A stretch of 41,156 bases of DNA. Source: a virus. The stretch covers positions 1 to 41,156 of the IMG/VR virus record IMGVR_UViG_3300047496_000102; one strand, 5' to 3'. Below, one piece after another: positions 1 through 6,289 of this stretch; position 1 is the stretch's first letter, and each line of letters opens with the position of its first letter. The translations under genes were made by a program, and so were the position numbers. The notes beneath the pieces were generated by a model. That model did no database searches, was not told the DNA's origin, and saw only the letters and a program-made list of their open reading frames with translations.

Positions 1-30
1 TAAAAACGTTGCTACGAAGCTCTGAAGGAA
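1..30. repeat. Terminal direct repeat, left copy (circular assembly overlap)
   Basis: The first 30 bases are identical to positions 41127-41156, and identity stops exactly at the contig ends. A reading frame (holin) continues through the join without interruption. This is the usual signature of a circular or circularly permuted genome cut at an arbitrary point by the assembler. A genuine 30-bp terminal redundancy is the less likely alternative. Confidence 0.95.
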
Positions 31-102
31 TGTATGTAGTGCTTTAGTAATAGTCGGGTTACTGAGTGCTTTCTGATAGATTGAGATGATTAGTTTCTTC
101 AT
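1..102 (-). CDS. Holin-like membrane protein, N-terminal part (continues at 40953-41156)
   Basis: ATG at 102 opens a frame that runs off the left end and continues from 41126 down to a TAA at 40953-40955, giving 91 aa when the ends are joined. It starts MKKLIISIYQKALSNPTITK and has two hydrophobic stretches (about residues 26-44 and 51-69) with a polar tail, as in class II holins. Its ATG overlaps the endolysin stop (ATGA), so translation is probably coupled. Holin plus endolysin next to each other is the usual phage lysis pair. The assignment rests on size, topology and position, not on a recognised family. Confidence 0.7.
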   Translation of the reverse strand, partial: MKKLIISIYQKALSNPTITKALHTFLQSFVATFL

Positions 103-737
103 GAGGATATTTGGTTAATTTCTTTTAATTTGGATTCTGGTGAGGTCGGGCTCATATCACGGTTATAGCGTGTCTGAGAACCGTTATTCCACAGCGTCGG
201 TATAATCACTGTCGGGTCACGGCTAAATGTAGCCGCCTCTGCGGCAGTTGGGTCACGCCCTAGCATTCCCCGGAATGCCATATAGAACTGGTCTTCGCTT
301 AGTTTATTCATAGCGCCTCCTTTTAATCTTAAACTTCCTATTACATATTGTCTACCTACGTGCTGAACTTGGTGGACGGTGAGGTTTCCTCCCCAGTTTG
401 AATCAGCTCCCAAGAAGTTGTCTATCGTGCCGTCTTGGAGAGCCATATCTATATGTCCGTAGACAGAACCGACTAACTGGTTAAAGATAACGAAATCTCC
501 GGCTTTGATTGAACCGTCGGTGATTTTATCGAAGTTCTTAGCCAGCACACCGCCAAAGTTATTCCACCAGTCGATAGCGTTGCCGTAGAAGGGTTGCAAA
601 CCGTATCCGTATTGTGAGTCAGTCAGGACGTATTCAGCCCACTGAACACACTGTCCCCTATTAGCCGGAATATTATCATAAGATAGAGATTGTCCTACGT
701 ACTTCTGGTGAATAAGCTGCGGATTAATCATAATCAT
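99..737 (-). CDS. CHAP-domain endolysin
   Basis: A 212-aa peptidoglycan hydrolase. The CHAP domain occupies about residues 20-135: the nucleophile Cys30 lies in GQCVQWAEY and the partner His95 in VYGHIDMA, the standard cysteine-histidine arrangement of CHAP amidases/endopeptidases. No signal peptide is evident, consistent with holin-dependent release. The last 60 residues contain FRGMLGRDPTAAEA, resembling a DUF4214-like repeat and possibly wall binding. Start could be the first or third codon (MIM). It is downstream of membrane genes at 746-1853 and overlaps the holin ATG by ATGA, forming the lysis end of the leftward operon. Confidence 0.88.
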   Translation of the reverse strand: MIMINPQLIHQKYVGQSLSYDNIPANRGQCVQWAEYVLTDSQYGYGLQPFYGNAIDWWNNFGGVLAKNFDKITDGSIKAGDFVIFNQLVGSVYGHIDMALQDGTIDNFLGADSNWGGNLTVHQVQHVGRQYVIGSLRLKGGAMNKLSEDQFYMAFRGMLGRDPTAAEAATFSRDPTVIIPTLWNNGSQTRYNRDMSPTSPESKLKEINQISS

Positions 738-745
738 ATTATACC

Positions 746-1081
746 TTATCGGTGATTAGCCCAAATTACAATTACCGTGATAATAGCAACTGCAACACCG
801 AAGTAAGCAATGATGTTAGCCTTTGTCAGTTCTGAACCTTTATTACTTCCCTCTTGAGCTGCTATCCTTACAATTACTCCATCTATCTTATCTATTAAGG
901 CCTGGTGGGCCGCGTAGTATTCGTCTCTAATTATAAACTTAGCAGCTTGGTCAGATAGGGTTTTTCTAAATTCATTCATACCTTCCAGCCGTTTATCTGC
1001 TGAAGTTAATGCGGCTTTTACAGCGTCCAAATCAGCAGCTCGGAGTTTATCAACATATTCTTTAAGGTCAACATCACTCAT
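746..1081 (-). CDS. Coiled-coil protein with C-terminal TM helix (XhlA/spanin-like)
   Basis: 111 aa. Residues 1-80 are charged and helical and could form a coiled coil. Residues about 87-107 (ANIIAYFGVAVAIITVIVI) are a clear membrane segment, followed by a short basic tail. This order matches XhlA-like haemolysin/holin accessory proteins. It overlaps the neighbour at 1081 by one base and lies just before the endolysin, so a lysis role is likely but not proven. Confidence 0.65.
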   Translation of the reverse strand: MSDVDLKEYVDKLRAADLDAVKAALTSADKRLEGMNEFRKTLSDQAAKFIIRDEYYAAHQALIDKIDGVIVRIAAQEGSNKGSELTKANIIAYFGVAVAIITVIVIWANHR

Positions 1082-1365
1082 TAGTGCTCTTCCATGGTTT
1101 GTTTAGTAGCTTTAGTAAGCTTACCGTTCAAGTTCTTCATGAACTGGTGTTGCTCCTTACTAGCTTTCATGAGTTCTTCGTTTGAAGCAGTGTTCTTCTG
1201 GATTGCTTTAGAGAGTTCATGTAAAGATTCTTTTTGTTCATTACTCATCTTGTCTACAATGTCCCTGAAAATAACCAGACACTTAAGAGCAAAGTATCCT
1301 GCTATCGTAAGCACAGCGGCTTCGGGAGCAAACCTTGCAAGCCCTGAAATATTCGTGGGGTCCAT
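1081..1365 (-). CDS. Small membrane protein with C-terminal coiled coil (holin-like accessory)
   Basis: 94 aa, with one hydrophobic stretch at residues about 12-33 (APEAAVLTIAGYFALKCLVI) followed by a long charged helix. This is the mirror topology of the next gene. N-terminal TM plus coiled coil recalls BhlA/UviB-type holins, but no diagnostic motif is visible. It abuts genes on both sides with one-base overlaps, so it is co-translated with the lysis cassette. Confidence 0.6.
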   Translation of the reverse strand: MDPTNISGLARFAPEAAVLTIAGYFALKCLVIFRDIVDKMSNEQKESLHELSKAIQKNTASNEELMKASKEQHQFMKNLNGKLTKATKQTMEEH

Positions 1366-1853
1366 TACGGTAATACCTCACAGGGTTTAGGGAGTTGGGC
1401 AATAGAAATCCAAAAATCTGCTACAGTATACTTCTTTTGTATTTTGCAAGTGTTTGGATCTACCTGGACATCTAATGTAAGTCCATCAACTCCATTTTGC
1501 CCGTCCTTTCCTGCGGCACCTGTAGCCCCAACAGCTCCTTGGATACTAACTCCCTGAGTCCCTTGGGCTCCTTGAATAGATTGTCCATTCGTTCCATTCT
1601 GACCATTGATGCCGTTTTGTGGCTTAGGAATGGCCGCTATCTGGGCTTGGATTAGTTGGTTGATTTTATCATAATCAATCTGAGCGTCTTTGCCATCCTT
1701 GCCGTTGATTACCTGTACCCTGGGGAAAGAAGTCGCTTTGGGGTTTATAGTCCGATGGACGAGATTAGCAGCTAAGAGAACGATTAAGACGAGTACACAG
1801 ACTGTCAGAAGCCTGAGATGTACCCGTATTTTCTTAAAGTCGCTCTCGGACAT
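1365..1853 (-). CDS. Membrane-anchored collagen-like (GXY) protein
   Basis: 162 aa. Residues about 13-33 (LLTVCVLVLIVLLAANLV) form an N-terminal membrane anchor. From about residue 50 there are Gly-X-Y collagen-like triplets (NGKDGKDAQ, NGINGQNGTNGQ, GAQGTQG, GAVGATGAAG, KDGQNGVDG), broken by a short insertion. The C-terminus has two cysteines. Collagen-like stalks occur in phage fibres and surface proteins. An anchored form beside the lysis genes could be a superinfection-exclusion or surface-modifying protein. Function unknown. Confidence 0.7.
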   Translation of the reverse strand: MSESDFKKIRVHLRLLTVCVLVLIVLLAANLVHRTINPKATSFPRVQVINGKDGKDAQIDYDKINQLIQAQIAAIPKPQNGINGQNGTNGQSIQGAQGTQGVSIQGAVGATGAAGKDGQNGVDGLTLDVQVDPNTCKIQKKYTVADFWISIAQLPKPCEVLP

Positions 1854-1857
1854 TTCA

Positions 1858-2217
1858 TCAGTTTCCTACTACAAGGGTTGGCAAGAAGCTCGTGTTATTC
1901 GTTGAAACATTTATAGTAACAGTACCGTTGCTCCCAGACGTGCCGAATGATGTCCAAGATGCCTTAAGTTGAGTAGTACCAGACCCATCTTTAATCCATA
2001 TAACATTAGCGTTATCGGTTCCGCTGCTTGCGGGAGACCAGTATTGTACATTTTGATTAGTTCCATCCATTGTACCTATACAACCGTGATTATCTGTATC
2101 CCCACTGTTTTTACCGCCAACGATGATAGTTGCCCAAGTTGGCGCACCGGTTAGAGAAGTAGTAATCACGTTAGACCCAGCGCTCAGTGGACCAATTCTT
2201 CCGCTTTTTTGTCCCAT
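1858..2217 (-). CDS. Small beta-rich putative virion/fibre protein
   Basis: 119 aa, Gly/Ser/Thr/Asn-rich with alternating hydrophobics and little charge, typical of small phage beta-sandwich or fibre-tip proteins. There is no signal peptide or cysteine cluster. It is followed by the collagen-like membrane protein and preceded by the basic 105-aa protein. I do not recognise a family. Confidence 0.6.
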   Translation of the reverse strand: MGQKSGRIGPLSAGSNVITTSLTGAPTWATIIVGGKNSGDTDNHGCIGTMDGTNQNVQYWSPASSGTDNANVIWIKDGSGTTQLKASWTSFGTSGSNGTVTINVSTNNTSFLPTLVVGN

Positions 2218-2226
2218 AGTATCTCC

Positions 2227-2544
2227 TTACTTTTTCTTCAATGAACGCATTAAACCAGCAGGAATCTTGCCCTTTGGTGAATTTTTTATAGCTTTAGCCA
2301 TCTGGTGGGTAATCGCTACTTGAGGGGCGGCTTTTGCTGAGTTTCCGTGCACCATGCCAGGATATTTCTTAGCGACAGCTGCTTTTACTTTTCTCGCAAT
2401 TGGCTTACCCGAAGAACGAGCCAATGCATTCTGGGCGTGACTCTTGTCAGGTATAGGATAGCTCCCTGAATCTGGTGCTTTTAACGGGACAGCGAATGAA
2501 CTTTTTGGTATTTTCTTCCTCTGCGAACCTGTTAACTTTGCCAT
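2227..2544 (-). CDS. Basic phage protein with SFAVP...YPIPDKSHAQNAL motif
   Basis: 105 aa, strongly basic. It contains KSSFAVPLKAPDSGSYPIPD followed by KSHAQNALARSSG, a motif found in several small phage/bacterial proteins of the DUF6582-like kind, often near head or maturation genes, and an HxMAKAIKNSPKG tail. The role is unknown; DNA or RNA binding is possible from the charge. A 75-bp gap precedes it and may hold a separate promoter. Confidence 0.6.
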   Translation of the reverse strand: MAKLTGSQRKKIPKSSFAVPLKAPDSGSYPIPDKSHAQNALARSSGKPIARKVKAAVAKKYPGMVHGNSAKAAPQVAITHQMAKAIKNSPKGKIPAGLMRSLKKK

Positions 2545-2619
2545 ACTTAATCCTTGTTTAACTAAGCATAACTATACACCATAAGTAAAATAAATCGCTC
2601 ACGGTGTTTTTATAAGGAG
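2545..2619 (-). promoter_or_regulatory. Possible promoter for the lysis/fibre part of the leftward operon
   Basis: This is the longest gap in the minus-strand operon after 5.7 kb. Read on the minus strand it contains TTTATT, then 18 nt, then TATGCT, followed about 25 nt later by AAGGA and the ATG at 2544. The match is weak, so this is tentative. Confidence 0.3.
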
Positions 2620-2913
2620 TTAGTATTCGTGTATACACCTCTCTTCCCATTCAAAAGGCAACAGGTCATCAAGCTTTACTGCATACATCGGGGCTGTCCC
2701 GTTGGTGTCGTTACGGCCTTTCCTGACTCGTTTCCCAGATATGTAATACAGACCGTTTAAGGAATTGGCTTTAGTCAAGGCTATAATGTTGTGTTCTTTG
2801 ACCTTTAATTGGTGTATCAAGACCTCTCTGGTGGAGTAACGAGGGGCGAATATCTCAATCTTAGCCATGTTCTGACGGTGCTTACAGAGTTTAACTACTT
2901 CTTCGGTTTTCAT
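2620..2913 (-). CDS. Hypothetical protein
   Basis: 97 aa, mixed alpha/beta and basic. It includes KIEIFAPRYSTREVLIHQLK and GKRVRKGRNDTNGT, and a C-terminal LLPFEWEE. It overlaps the preceding 36-aa gene by ATGA. Not recognised; a nucleic-acid-associated role would be a guess from the basic centre. Confidence 0.65.
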   Translation of the reverse strand: MKTEEVVKLCKHRQNMAKIEIFAPRYSTREVLIHQLKVKEHNIIALTKANSLNGLYYISGKRVRKGRNDTNGTAPMYAVKLDDLLPFEWEERCIHEY

Positions 2914-3020
2914 TTATCCTCCACAATCTTCTCAGCCCAGAGGTAGCTCTCGTATAAATCCTGGGATGGTTTAAGTCCTAGCTTCCAGCAGAACTCTATG
3001 AACTCTTGGCGCTTGGTCAT
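2910..3020 (-). CDS. Small hypothetical protein (36 aa)
   Basis: Starts MTKRQEFIEFCWKLGLKPSQ and reads as a compact helical protein. The ATG overlaps the XRE gene stop (TAATG) and its stop overlaps the next ATG (ATGA). That double overlap is the main evidence that it is translated. Confidence 0.6.
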   Translation of the reverse strand: MTKRQEFIEFCWKLGLKPSQDLYESYLWAEKIVEDK

Positions 3021-3352
3021 TAGTCTCCCCCACCTTCTATTAACCATTCATCCTTGTCGATTACAGTAACTTGAGTATGGGTATAGTTAGCTCTCGGCGT
3101 GTTAAATAAATCAGTAATTGTTATGCCGAATAAGTCGGCCAACTTCTTAAGACTCGTGCTGTTTATTCCATATCCCTCTTCCCATCTTATGATGACAGGG
3201 GGTGAAGTATTCAGCTGACGAGCTAGCTCACGCCGTGACCAGCCAAGTTTTTTCCGAAAAGATTGAATGTTAACGGAGATATTTAGTAACTCATGCTCAG
3301 TCCGTAAATCCCTGCCCTCCATGATTTCTCGTAATCTTGGTGAAAGTGGCAT
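3020..3352 (-). CDS. XRE-family helix-turn-helix regulator
   Basis: 110 aa. Residues about 28-80 form a Cro/C1-type HTH: IQSFRKKLGWSRRELARQLN, then SPPVIIRWEEG and SLKKLADLFG. This is the helix pattern of XRE DNA-binding proteins. The N-terminal 25 residues and basic C-terminal tail are extra. It lies in the middle of the leftward operon, so it more likely tunes phage transcription than acts as a classical lysogeny repressor; no integrase is present. Its operator is not obvious. Confidence 0.8.
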   Translation of the reverse strand: MPLSPRLREIMEGRDLRTEHELLNISVNIQSFRKKLGWSRRELARQLNTSPPVIIRWEEGYGINSTSLKKLADLFGITITDLFNTPRANYTHTQVTVIDKDEWLIEGGGD

Positions 3353-3353
3353 A

Positions 3354-3632
3354 TTACTTTCCCTTACTTTCTAGCCGACCAATTTCCAATGCTTTCTGTT
3401 GACGACCTCTAGCATATGCTTCTCGTACAGCCTTATCGACGTATGCTTGGATATCAAAAGCCTTAAATAGGAGGTTATCGGTAGGGGCGTCGCTTATCGC
3501 TTTAATCAGTATAGGTTGGCCATTCTTGAATATTACATTACAAATTAGCATTATTTCGTCTGATTGCTCAGGCACATCAGGGTGTGGTCTTCCAATACTG
3601 CCTGGTATTAAATTGTCTGGTTGCTGGCTCAT
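3354..3632 (-). CDS. Hypothetical protein
   Basis: 92 aa: Pro-rich N-terminus (IGRPHPDVPEQSDE), central hydrophobic strands, then a helical basic tail (VREAYARGRQQKALEIGRLE). It overlaps the upstream gene by ATGA. Not recognised. Confidence 0.6.
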   Translation of the reverse strand: MSQQPDNLIPGSIGRPHPDVPEQSDEIMLICNVIFKNGQPILIKAISDAPTDNLLFKAFDIQAYVDKAVREAYARGRQQKALEIGRLESKGK

Positions 3633-3763
3633 GATTTATGCTCCTTTACTGGTTTCTTACAGCTCGGGCAACACCATACTCCGTCAATAATCTGAATAGT
3701 TGACGGATAATTTCCATACCGCCTGTTACATAGTTGCTGGTTATCGGGGTTAGTGTCTTTCAT
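3629..3763 (-). CDS. Zinc-ribbon mini-protein (44 aa)
   Basis: Starts MKDTNPDNQQLCNRRYG and carries CCPSCKKPVK near the end, a half zinc ribbon with one more Cys at position 12. It has ATGA overlaps at both ends. Probably a small nucleic-acid or protein-binding factor; function unknown. Confidence 0.6.
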   Translation of the reverse strand: MKDTNPDNQQLCNRRYGNYPSTIQIIDGVWCCPSCKKPVKEHKS

Positions 3764-3843
3764 GGTGTTTTCTCCTGGTTATCACATTTATGATGTACTG
3801 TCTGGCACAAGTTGCACCACTCACATCCAGCTTCACATTTCAT
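3760..3843 (-). CDS. Cys-rich mini-protein (27 aa)
   Basis: Sequence starts MKCEAGCEWCNLCQTVHHKC: five cysteines and two histidines in 20 residues, a plausible one-zinc knuckle. It is linked by ATGA overlaps to both neighbours. The overlaps and composition argue that it is expressed. Confidence 0.55.
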   Translation of the reverse strand: MKCEAGCEWCNLCQTVHHKCDNQEKTP

Positions 3844-4256
3844 CGTTTCAGCTCCTGCTTAGTAGTGACTGGTTGCCAGCAATCTTCGTACCATTTCTTA
3901 TCAATTGCTGAGTAATCAATATTAGCTAATTCATCTCCGTATTTCGAACCCTTAAATGCCCCTGCGTCTACTAAGCACTTAACCATGCTCAACTTAAAGG
4001 AATTGGTCTTTTTCCTAGTTTTACCACCCATACCCGTTACAAGCCGCATCTCTTTTTCGCCCAGTTCTAGCCCTGCTTGAGCGACAGTAACTATATCTTG
4101 CCTTGCGTCTTGTTTGAATTTTTCTAGTACATATACTCTAGCTAAAATAATTTCTGTTACACTAACTTTTTCGTCTTTTATTATCTCTTGGAGAATAAAA
4201 TTCCTATCAGAAGTGCTAAGAGTTTGTATTTTTTCAATCAGCTCTACTAACTCCAT
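3840..4256 (-). CDS. Hypothetical protein, start reassigned to internal ATG
   Basis: 138 aa from ATG 4256, which overlaps the stop of the upstream zinc mini-gene (TAATG) and has GGAGA nine bases before it. The longer reading up to 4337 would cover the upstream gene and is unlikely. N-terminal half is helical (MELVELIEKIQTLSTSDRNF) with a charged coil. The C-terminal half contains KWYEDCWQPVTTKQELK. Family not recognised. Confidence 0.65.
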   Translation of the reverse strand: MELVELIEKIQTLSTSDRNFILQEIIKDEKVSVTEIILARVYVLEKFKQDARQDIVTVAQAGLELGEKEMRLVTGMGGKTRKKTNSFKLSMVKCLVDAGAFKGSKYGDELANIDYSAIDKKWYEDCWQPVTTKQELKR

Positions 4257-4357
4257 TACGATATTTCTCCTGTGCCTTGGCAACAGAAACAAACTACAGC
4301 GTAGTCTTTTATTGCTTTTGTACACGGACACTGACAATCTTTTTTGTGGATTTTCAT
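4256..4357 (-). CDS. DnaJ-type zinc mini-protein (33 aa)
   Basis: MKIHKKDCQCPCTKAIKD, then CFCCQGTGEIS. Two Cys clusters with the CxxGTG signature resemble half of a DnaJ-type Zn finger. It overlaps both neighbours (ATGA, TAATG). Possibly a small chaperone-like or RNA-binding factor; similar in style to the gene at 6063. Confidence 0.6.
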   Translation of the reverse strand: MKIHKKDCQCPCTKAIKDYAVVCFCCQGTGEIS

Positions 4358-4650
4358 ACTATTTCTCCTTTCATGGTATTCAGTAGAGTGGTTACTTGGT
4401 CGATGCAGTTATTGTATGCTCTAATTTCTTTCGCCCTATCTGCATCGTGGTATGTTGCTATATCGACAGCTGGTATATATTCTTTTTGCTTCGGCAACTT
4501 TTTTCCCACTTCCTCAAGCAAAGATGCTTTCTCTGATGTTAGTAGGTCGCCTATCATATTAAATGTTTCCTGACGCTCTGTGCCGTGCTTTTGCTTAAGA
4601 GAAATTACTAGGTCAGTTATTTTATCTTGTAGCTCAGTAGTATTAGTCAT
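4354..4650 (-). CDS. Hypothetical helical protein
   Basis: 98 aa, highly charged and helical throughout (LQDKITDLVISLKQKHGTER; EEVGKKLPKQKEY), suggesting a coiled-coil dimer. It overlaps the 56-aa gene at its start and the zinc mini-gene at its stop. Not recognised. Confidence 0.65.
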   Translation of the reverse strand: MTNTTELQDKITDLVISLKQKHGTERQETFNMIGDLLTSEKASLLEEVGKKLPKQKEYIPAVDIATYHDADRAKEIRAYNNCIDQVTTLLNTMKGEIV

Positions 4651-4813
4651 CTTGACTCTTTAAATATTCATGAAATAGTTCCTCTGCCTCTTCGTAACTT
4701 GTAGCTTTAATTACTTTTTGAAACTCTTGGGGTTGACCACCGTCTATCGGTATCATTTTCAAAGTAAATCTATAATACCCACCTTCTGGCATTGTAAACT
4801 TAGTCTTGCTCAT
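4643..4813 (-). CDS. Small hypothetical protein (56 aa)
   Basis: Start set at ATG 4813 because GAGG lies seven bases upstream; the upstream in-frame ATG lacks one. It starts MSKTKFTMPEGGYYRF and ends EEAEELFHEYLKSQDD: a strand-rich half then an acidic helix. Not recognised. Confidence 0.6.
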   Translation of the reverse strand: MSKTKFTMPEGGYYRFTLKMIPIDGGQPQEFQKVIKATSYEEAEELFHEYLKSQDD

Positions 4814-4877
4814 AAAGTTCCTCAATCCTTTCTTCTAGGAAATTCTCGTAATAATTGTCGATATCTGTAATATCCAT
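4800..4877 (-). CDS. Acidic mini-protein (25 aa)
   Basis: MDITDIDNYYENFLEERIEE followed by five residues; a short acidic helix. Its stop overlaps the next gene's start region and its ATG lies within 1 base of the upstream stop. Translation is likely from the packed arrangement, but the length keeps confidence modest. Confidence 0.45.
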   Translation of the reverse strand: MDITDIDNYYENFLEERIEELYEQD

Positions 4878-5057
4878 TTAATTATCCCTTGATTTCTTAA
4901 TCTGAACGAATGTCATCTCAACAGTATCATCACCTTCAGGGTTCGGGATATGTTTCTCCCCCAATACGAACACCGTCCCTTCGTCTGCGGCAAGCATTTC
5001 TTCAAGCAGATTCCCTGGGTTAAAAGTCTTAATCGGGAAATTGAATAATTTACTCAT
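4878..5057 (-). CDS. Hypothetical protein (59 aa)
   Basis: Starts MSKLFNFPIKTFNPGNLLEE, acidic, with a central beta segment (GTVFVLGEKHIPNP). The ATG overlaps the upstream TM gene's stop (ATGA). Not recognised. Confidence 0.6.
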   Translation of the reverse strand: MSKLFNFPIKTFNPGNLLEEMLAADEGTVFVLGEKHIPNPEGDDTVEMTFVQIKKSRDN

Positions 5058-5191
5058 TCCTGGCTCCTCATATAATTAACTCCCTCTTCACCGATTTCAT
5101 GTACGATTACAATCCGGACAGCTAGTATAGTACCTATCATCATTCCAAGAGCTATGAGGGTTATGAGGCCGAGTCTCGGGACAGTTTTCAT
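5054..5191 (-). CDS. Single-pass membrane mini-protein (45 aa)
   Basis: MKTVPRLGLITLIALGMMIG followed by TILAVRIVIV, one TM helix, then an acidic tail ending MRSQE. ATGA overlaps with YopX upstream and the 59-aa gene downstream show it belongs to the operon. Confidence 0.6.
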   Translation of the reverse strand: MKTVPRLGLITLIALGMMIGTILAVRIVIVHEIGEEGVNYMRSQE

Positions 5192-5544
5192 TTCACCAGC
5201 CTCGGGTTCTTGTAGATGTTGCCGATGACTTCAAGTTGGTCGTTTACTTCGCTTAATGGTTCAACAATACTTTCCCAGCCAAAGTAAAAACAAGCATCTT
5301 CGAAATATATTTTACCTTGCCATTTTTCGTTCAATACATCTTCGCAAATGTCCCCTTCATAAATCTCAACGCCGTTCTTGTCTTTGAGGCCGGTGTATTG
5401 CATGATGTCACCTTTACGCTCACCATTAAAAAGGTCAATACACCCATGTTCACTACCTGTTACAGCACCACCAGCCGAAATATCGGATAGTTCAAAATGG
5501 TGCATAAATTCACCGTCCCACACTCTAAACTTAATTTCTCTCAT
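5188..5544 (-). CDS. YopX-family phage protein
   Basis: 118 aa. It starts MREIKFRVWDGEFMH and contains IMQYTGLKDKNGVEIYEGDI, the hallmark of the YopX family (Bacillus phage SPbeta YopX), followed by strands and VIGNIYKNP near the end, also typical. Function of the family is unknown; it is common in phage accessory operons. ATGA overlaps on both sides. Confidence 0.9.
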   Translation of the reverse strand: MREIKFRVWDGEFMHHFELSDISAGGAVTGSEHGCIDLFNGERKGDIMQYTGLKDKNGVEIYEGDICEDVLNEKWQGKIYFEDACFYFGWESIVEPLSEVNDQLEVIGNIYKNPRLVK

Positions 5545-5717
5545 AACTGACTACCTACAATAAGCCCGAATAAAAGCCCAAGAGACAGACAGAAAGTCAT
5601 ATTAAAGAATTCCTGATGCCTTTTATAGATGGTTTTTACTGCTCCTGTTATAACTGAGACATCGCTCAGCTTTTCATAGGCCATAAGTTCTACTTGTTTT
5701 GTACTTGCCGTTCTCAT
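5541..5717 (-). CDS. C-terminally anchored membrane protein (58 aa)
   Basis: Helical soluble N-terminus (MRTASTKQVELMAYEKLSDV) and a C-terminal TM helix (FCLSLGLLFGLIVGS). AAAGGG precedes the ATG, and its stop overlaps the YopX start by ATGA. Not recognised. Confidence 0.6.
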   Translation of the reverse strand: MRTASTKQVELMAYEKLSDVSVITGAVKTIYKRHQEFFNMTFCLSLGLLFGLIVGSQL

Positions 5718-5846
5718 ATTATCCCTTTCTTATGATTTATTATCGTTCCGAAGAACTCGCATATCTTCCGAACTTTTATAGGCACAGATAGCGGTAATAA
5801 TAGGAATTGTAGAATCTAGAATGCGCTTCGTTGAACTCCACGCTAC
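5718..5846 (-). promoter_or_regulatory. Non-coding stretch with UUCG hairpin upstream of the TM/YopX genes
   Basis: Read on the minus strand it holds a GTTC-TTCG-GAAC hairpin (about 5745-5756), an especially stable UUCG tetraloop, about 30 nt before the ATG at 5717, and a related GTTCGGAAGA copy just upstream. No T-run follows, so it is more likely an RNA processing or stability element than a terminator. Confidence 0.35.
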
Positions 5847-6005
5847 TCAACCGTTCTTACCGCCAACAATACCTGTAAATGTAATGAACAGATGGTGGAG
5901 GCCGTTACTCCGCAGAACTCGCCGTTGGCCAAGCGGGTCATTGTTATCCGGCGACCTCCATCTGCACACTACTAGTAAATAGCTGGCTGTGTGCCCTGTA
6001 ATCAT
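5847..6005 (-). CDS. Doubtful 52-aa ORF inside a structured RNA region
   Basis: MITGHTASYLLVVCRWRSPD and onward to GIVGGKNG. The frame can be extended to a GTG at 6062 immediately after the zinc mini-gene stop. There is no good Shine-Dalgarno, and the composition (Trp, Arg, Cys) could be by-product translation of base-paired RNA: the ORF lies over stems listed separately. Kept only as a possibility. Confidence 0.25.
   Translation of the reverse strand: MITGHTASYLLVVCRWRSPDNNDPLGQRRVLRSNGLHHLFITFTGIVGGKNG
5890..5994 (-). ncRNA. Candidate structured RNA with acceptor-like stem
   Basis: On the minus strand GCACAC (5969-5964) can pair with GTGTGC (5994-5989). AGAT plus GGAGGTC (5963-5953) pairs with GGCCTCC plus ATCT (5903-5890), interrupted only by an ACC bulge, giving an 11-bp stem; inside it a GCCG/CGGC arm can form. 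The GGAGGTC/GGCCTCC-A-CCA layout recalls a tRNA acceptor stem but no canonical T-arm is present. Strand and transcript limits are not known. Confidence 0.35.
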
Positions 6006-6062
6006 GAATTGTTGCCACACACACTTACGCTGGCACCAGCTTATTCTTCCTATTGATGACAC

Positions 6063-6167
6063 CTAGAACAAATCACCCTCTCCTTCTCCGCCGCATCCTA
6101 GGCATAAACGCTTTTCTCCGTTTACTAGGACCGAGCCTGTTCCTTTACACATCGTACATTTACTCAT
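6063..6167 (-). CDS. DnaJ-type zinc-finger mini-protein (34 aa)
   Basis: MSKCTMCKGTGSVLVNGEKR followed by CLGCGGEGEG. Two CxxCxGxG motifs separated by about 15 residues make a minimal DnaJ-like zinc finger. GGAGG sits eight bases upstream of the ATG. The 81-nt segment just upstream folds into a closed structure whose 3' strand ends on the first bases of that GGAGG, so translation may be RNA-controlled. Confidence 0.7.
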   Translation of the reverse strand: MSKCTMCKGTGSVLVNGEKRLCLGCGGEGEGDLF

Positions 6168-6178
6168 ATTTCTTACCT

Positions 6179-6259
6179 CCACAGGGCACCCGATTGCTCA
6201 GGCGACCCCGGACTATTCGAACTGCGTATAAGCGCAGTGCTAAGGCTTTCGCCCCGTGG
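6179..6259 (-). promoter_or_regulatory. Structured 5' leader overlapping the Shine-Dalgarno of the zinc mini-gene
   Basis: On the minus strand CCACGGGG (6259-6252) pairs with CCCTGTGG (6186-6179), eight base pairs including one G-T, closing an 81-nt domain. Inside are a perfect ACTGCG-CTTATA-CGCAGT hairpin (6238-6221) and a GGC-GAAA-GCC hairpin that competes with the closing stem. The last two paired Gs are also the first two of the GGAGG, so folding partly masks the ribosome site. It looks like a cis-regulatory RNA; no known riboswitch consensus is recognised. Confidence 0.45.
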
Positions 6260-6289
6260 AAGCAATAAACTAGCACCATCAATAGTTAT

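Noticed and set aside
6179-6262. Class II tRNA
   Set aside because: The closing stem and length (81 nt) fit, but the hairpin loop is 6 nt without a proper anticodon loop, and the TTCGAA stretch is not in a T-arm.
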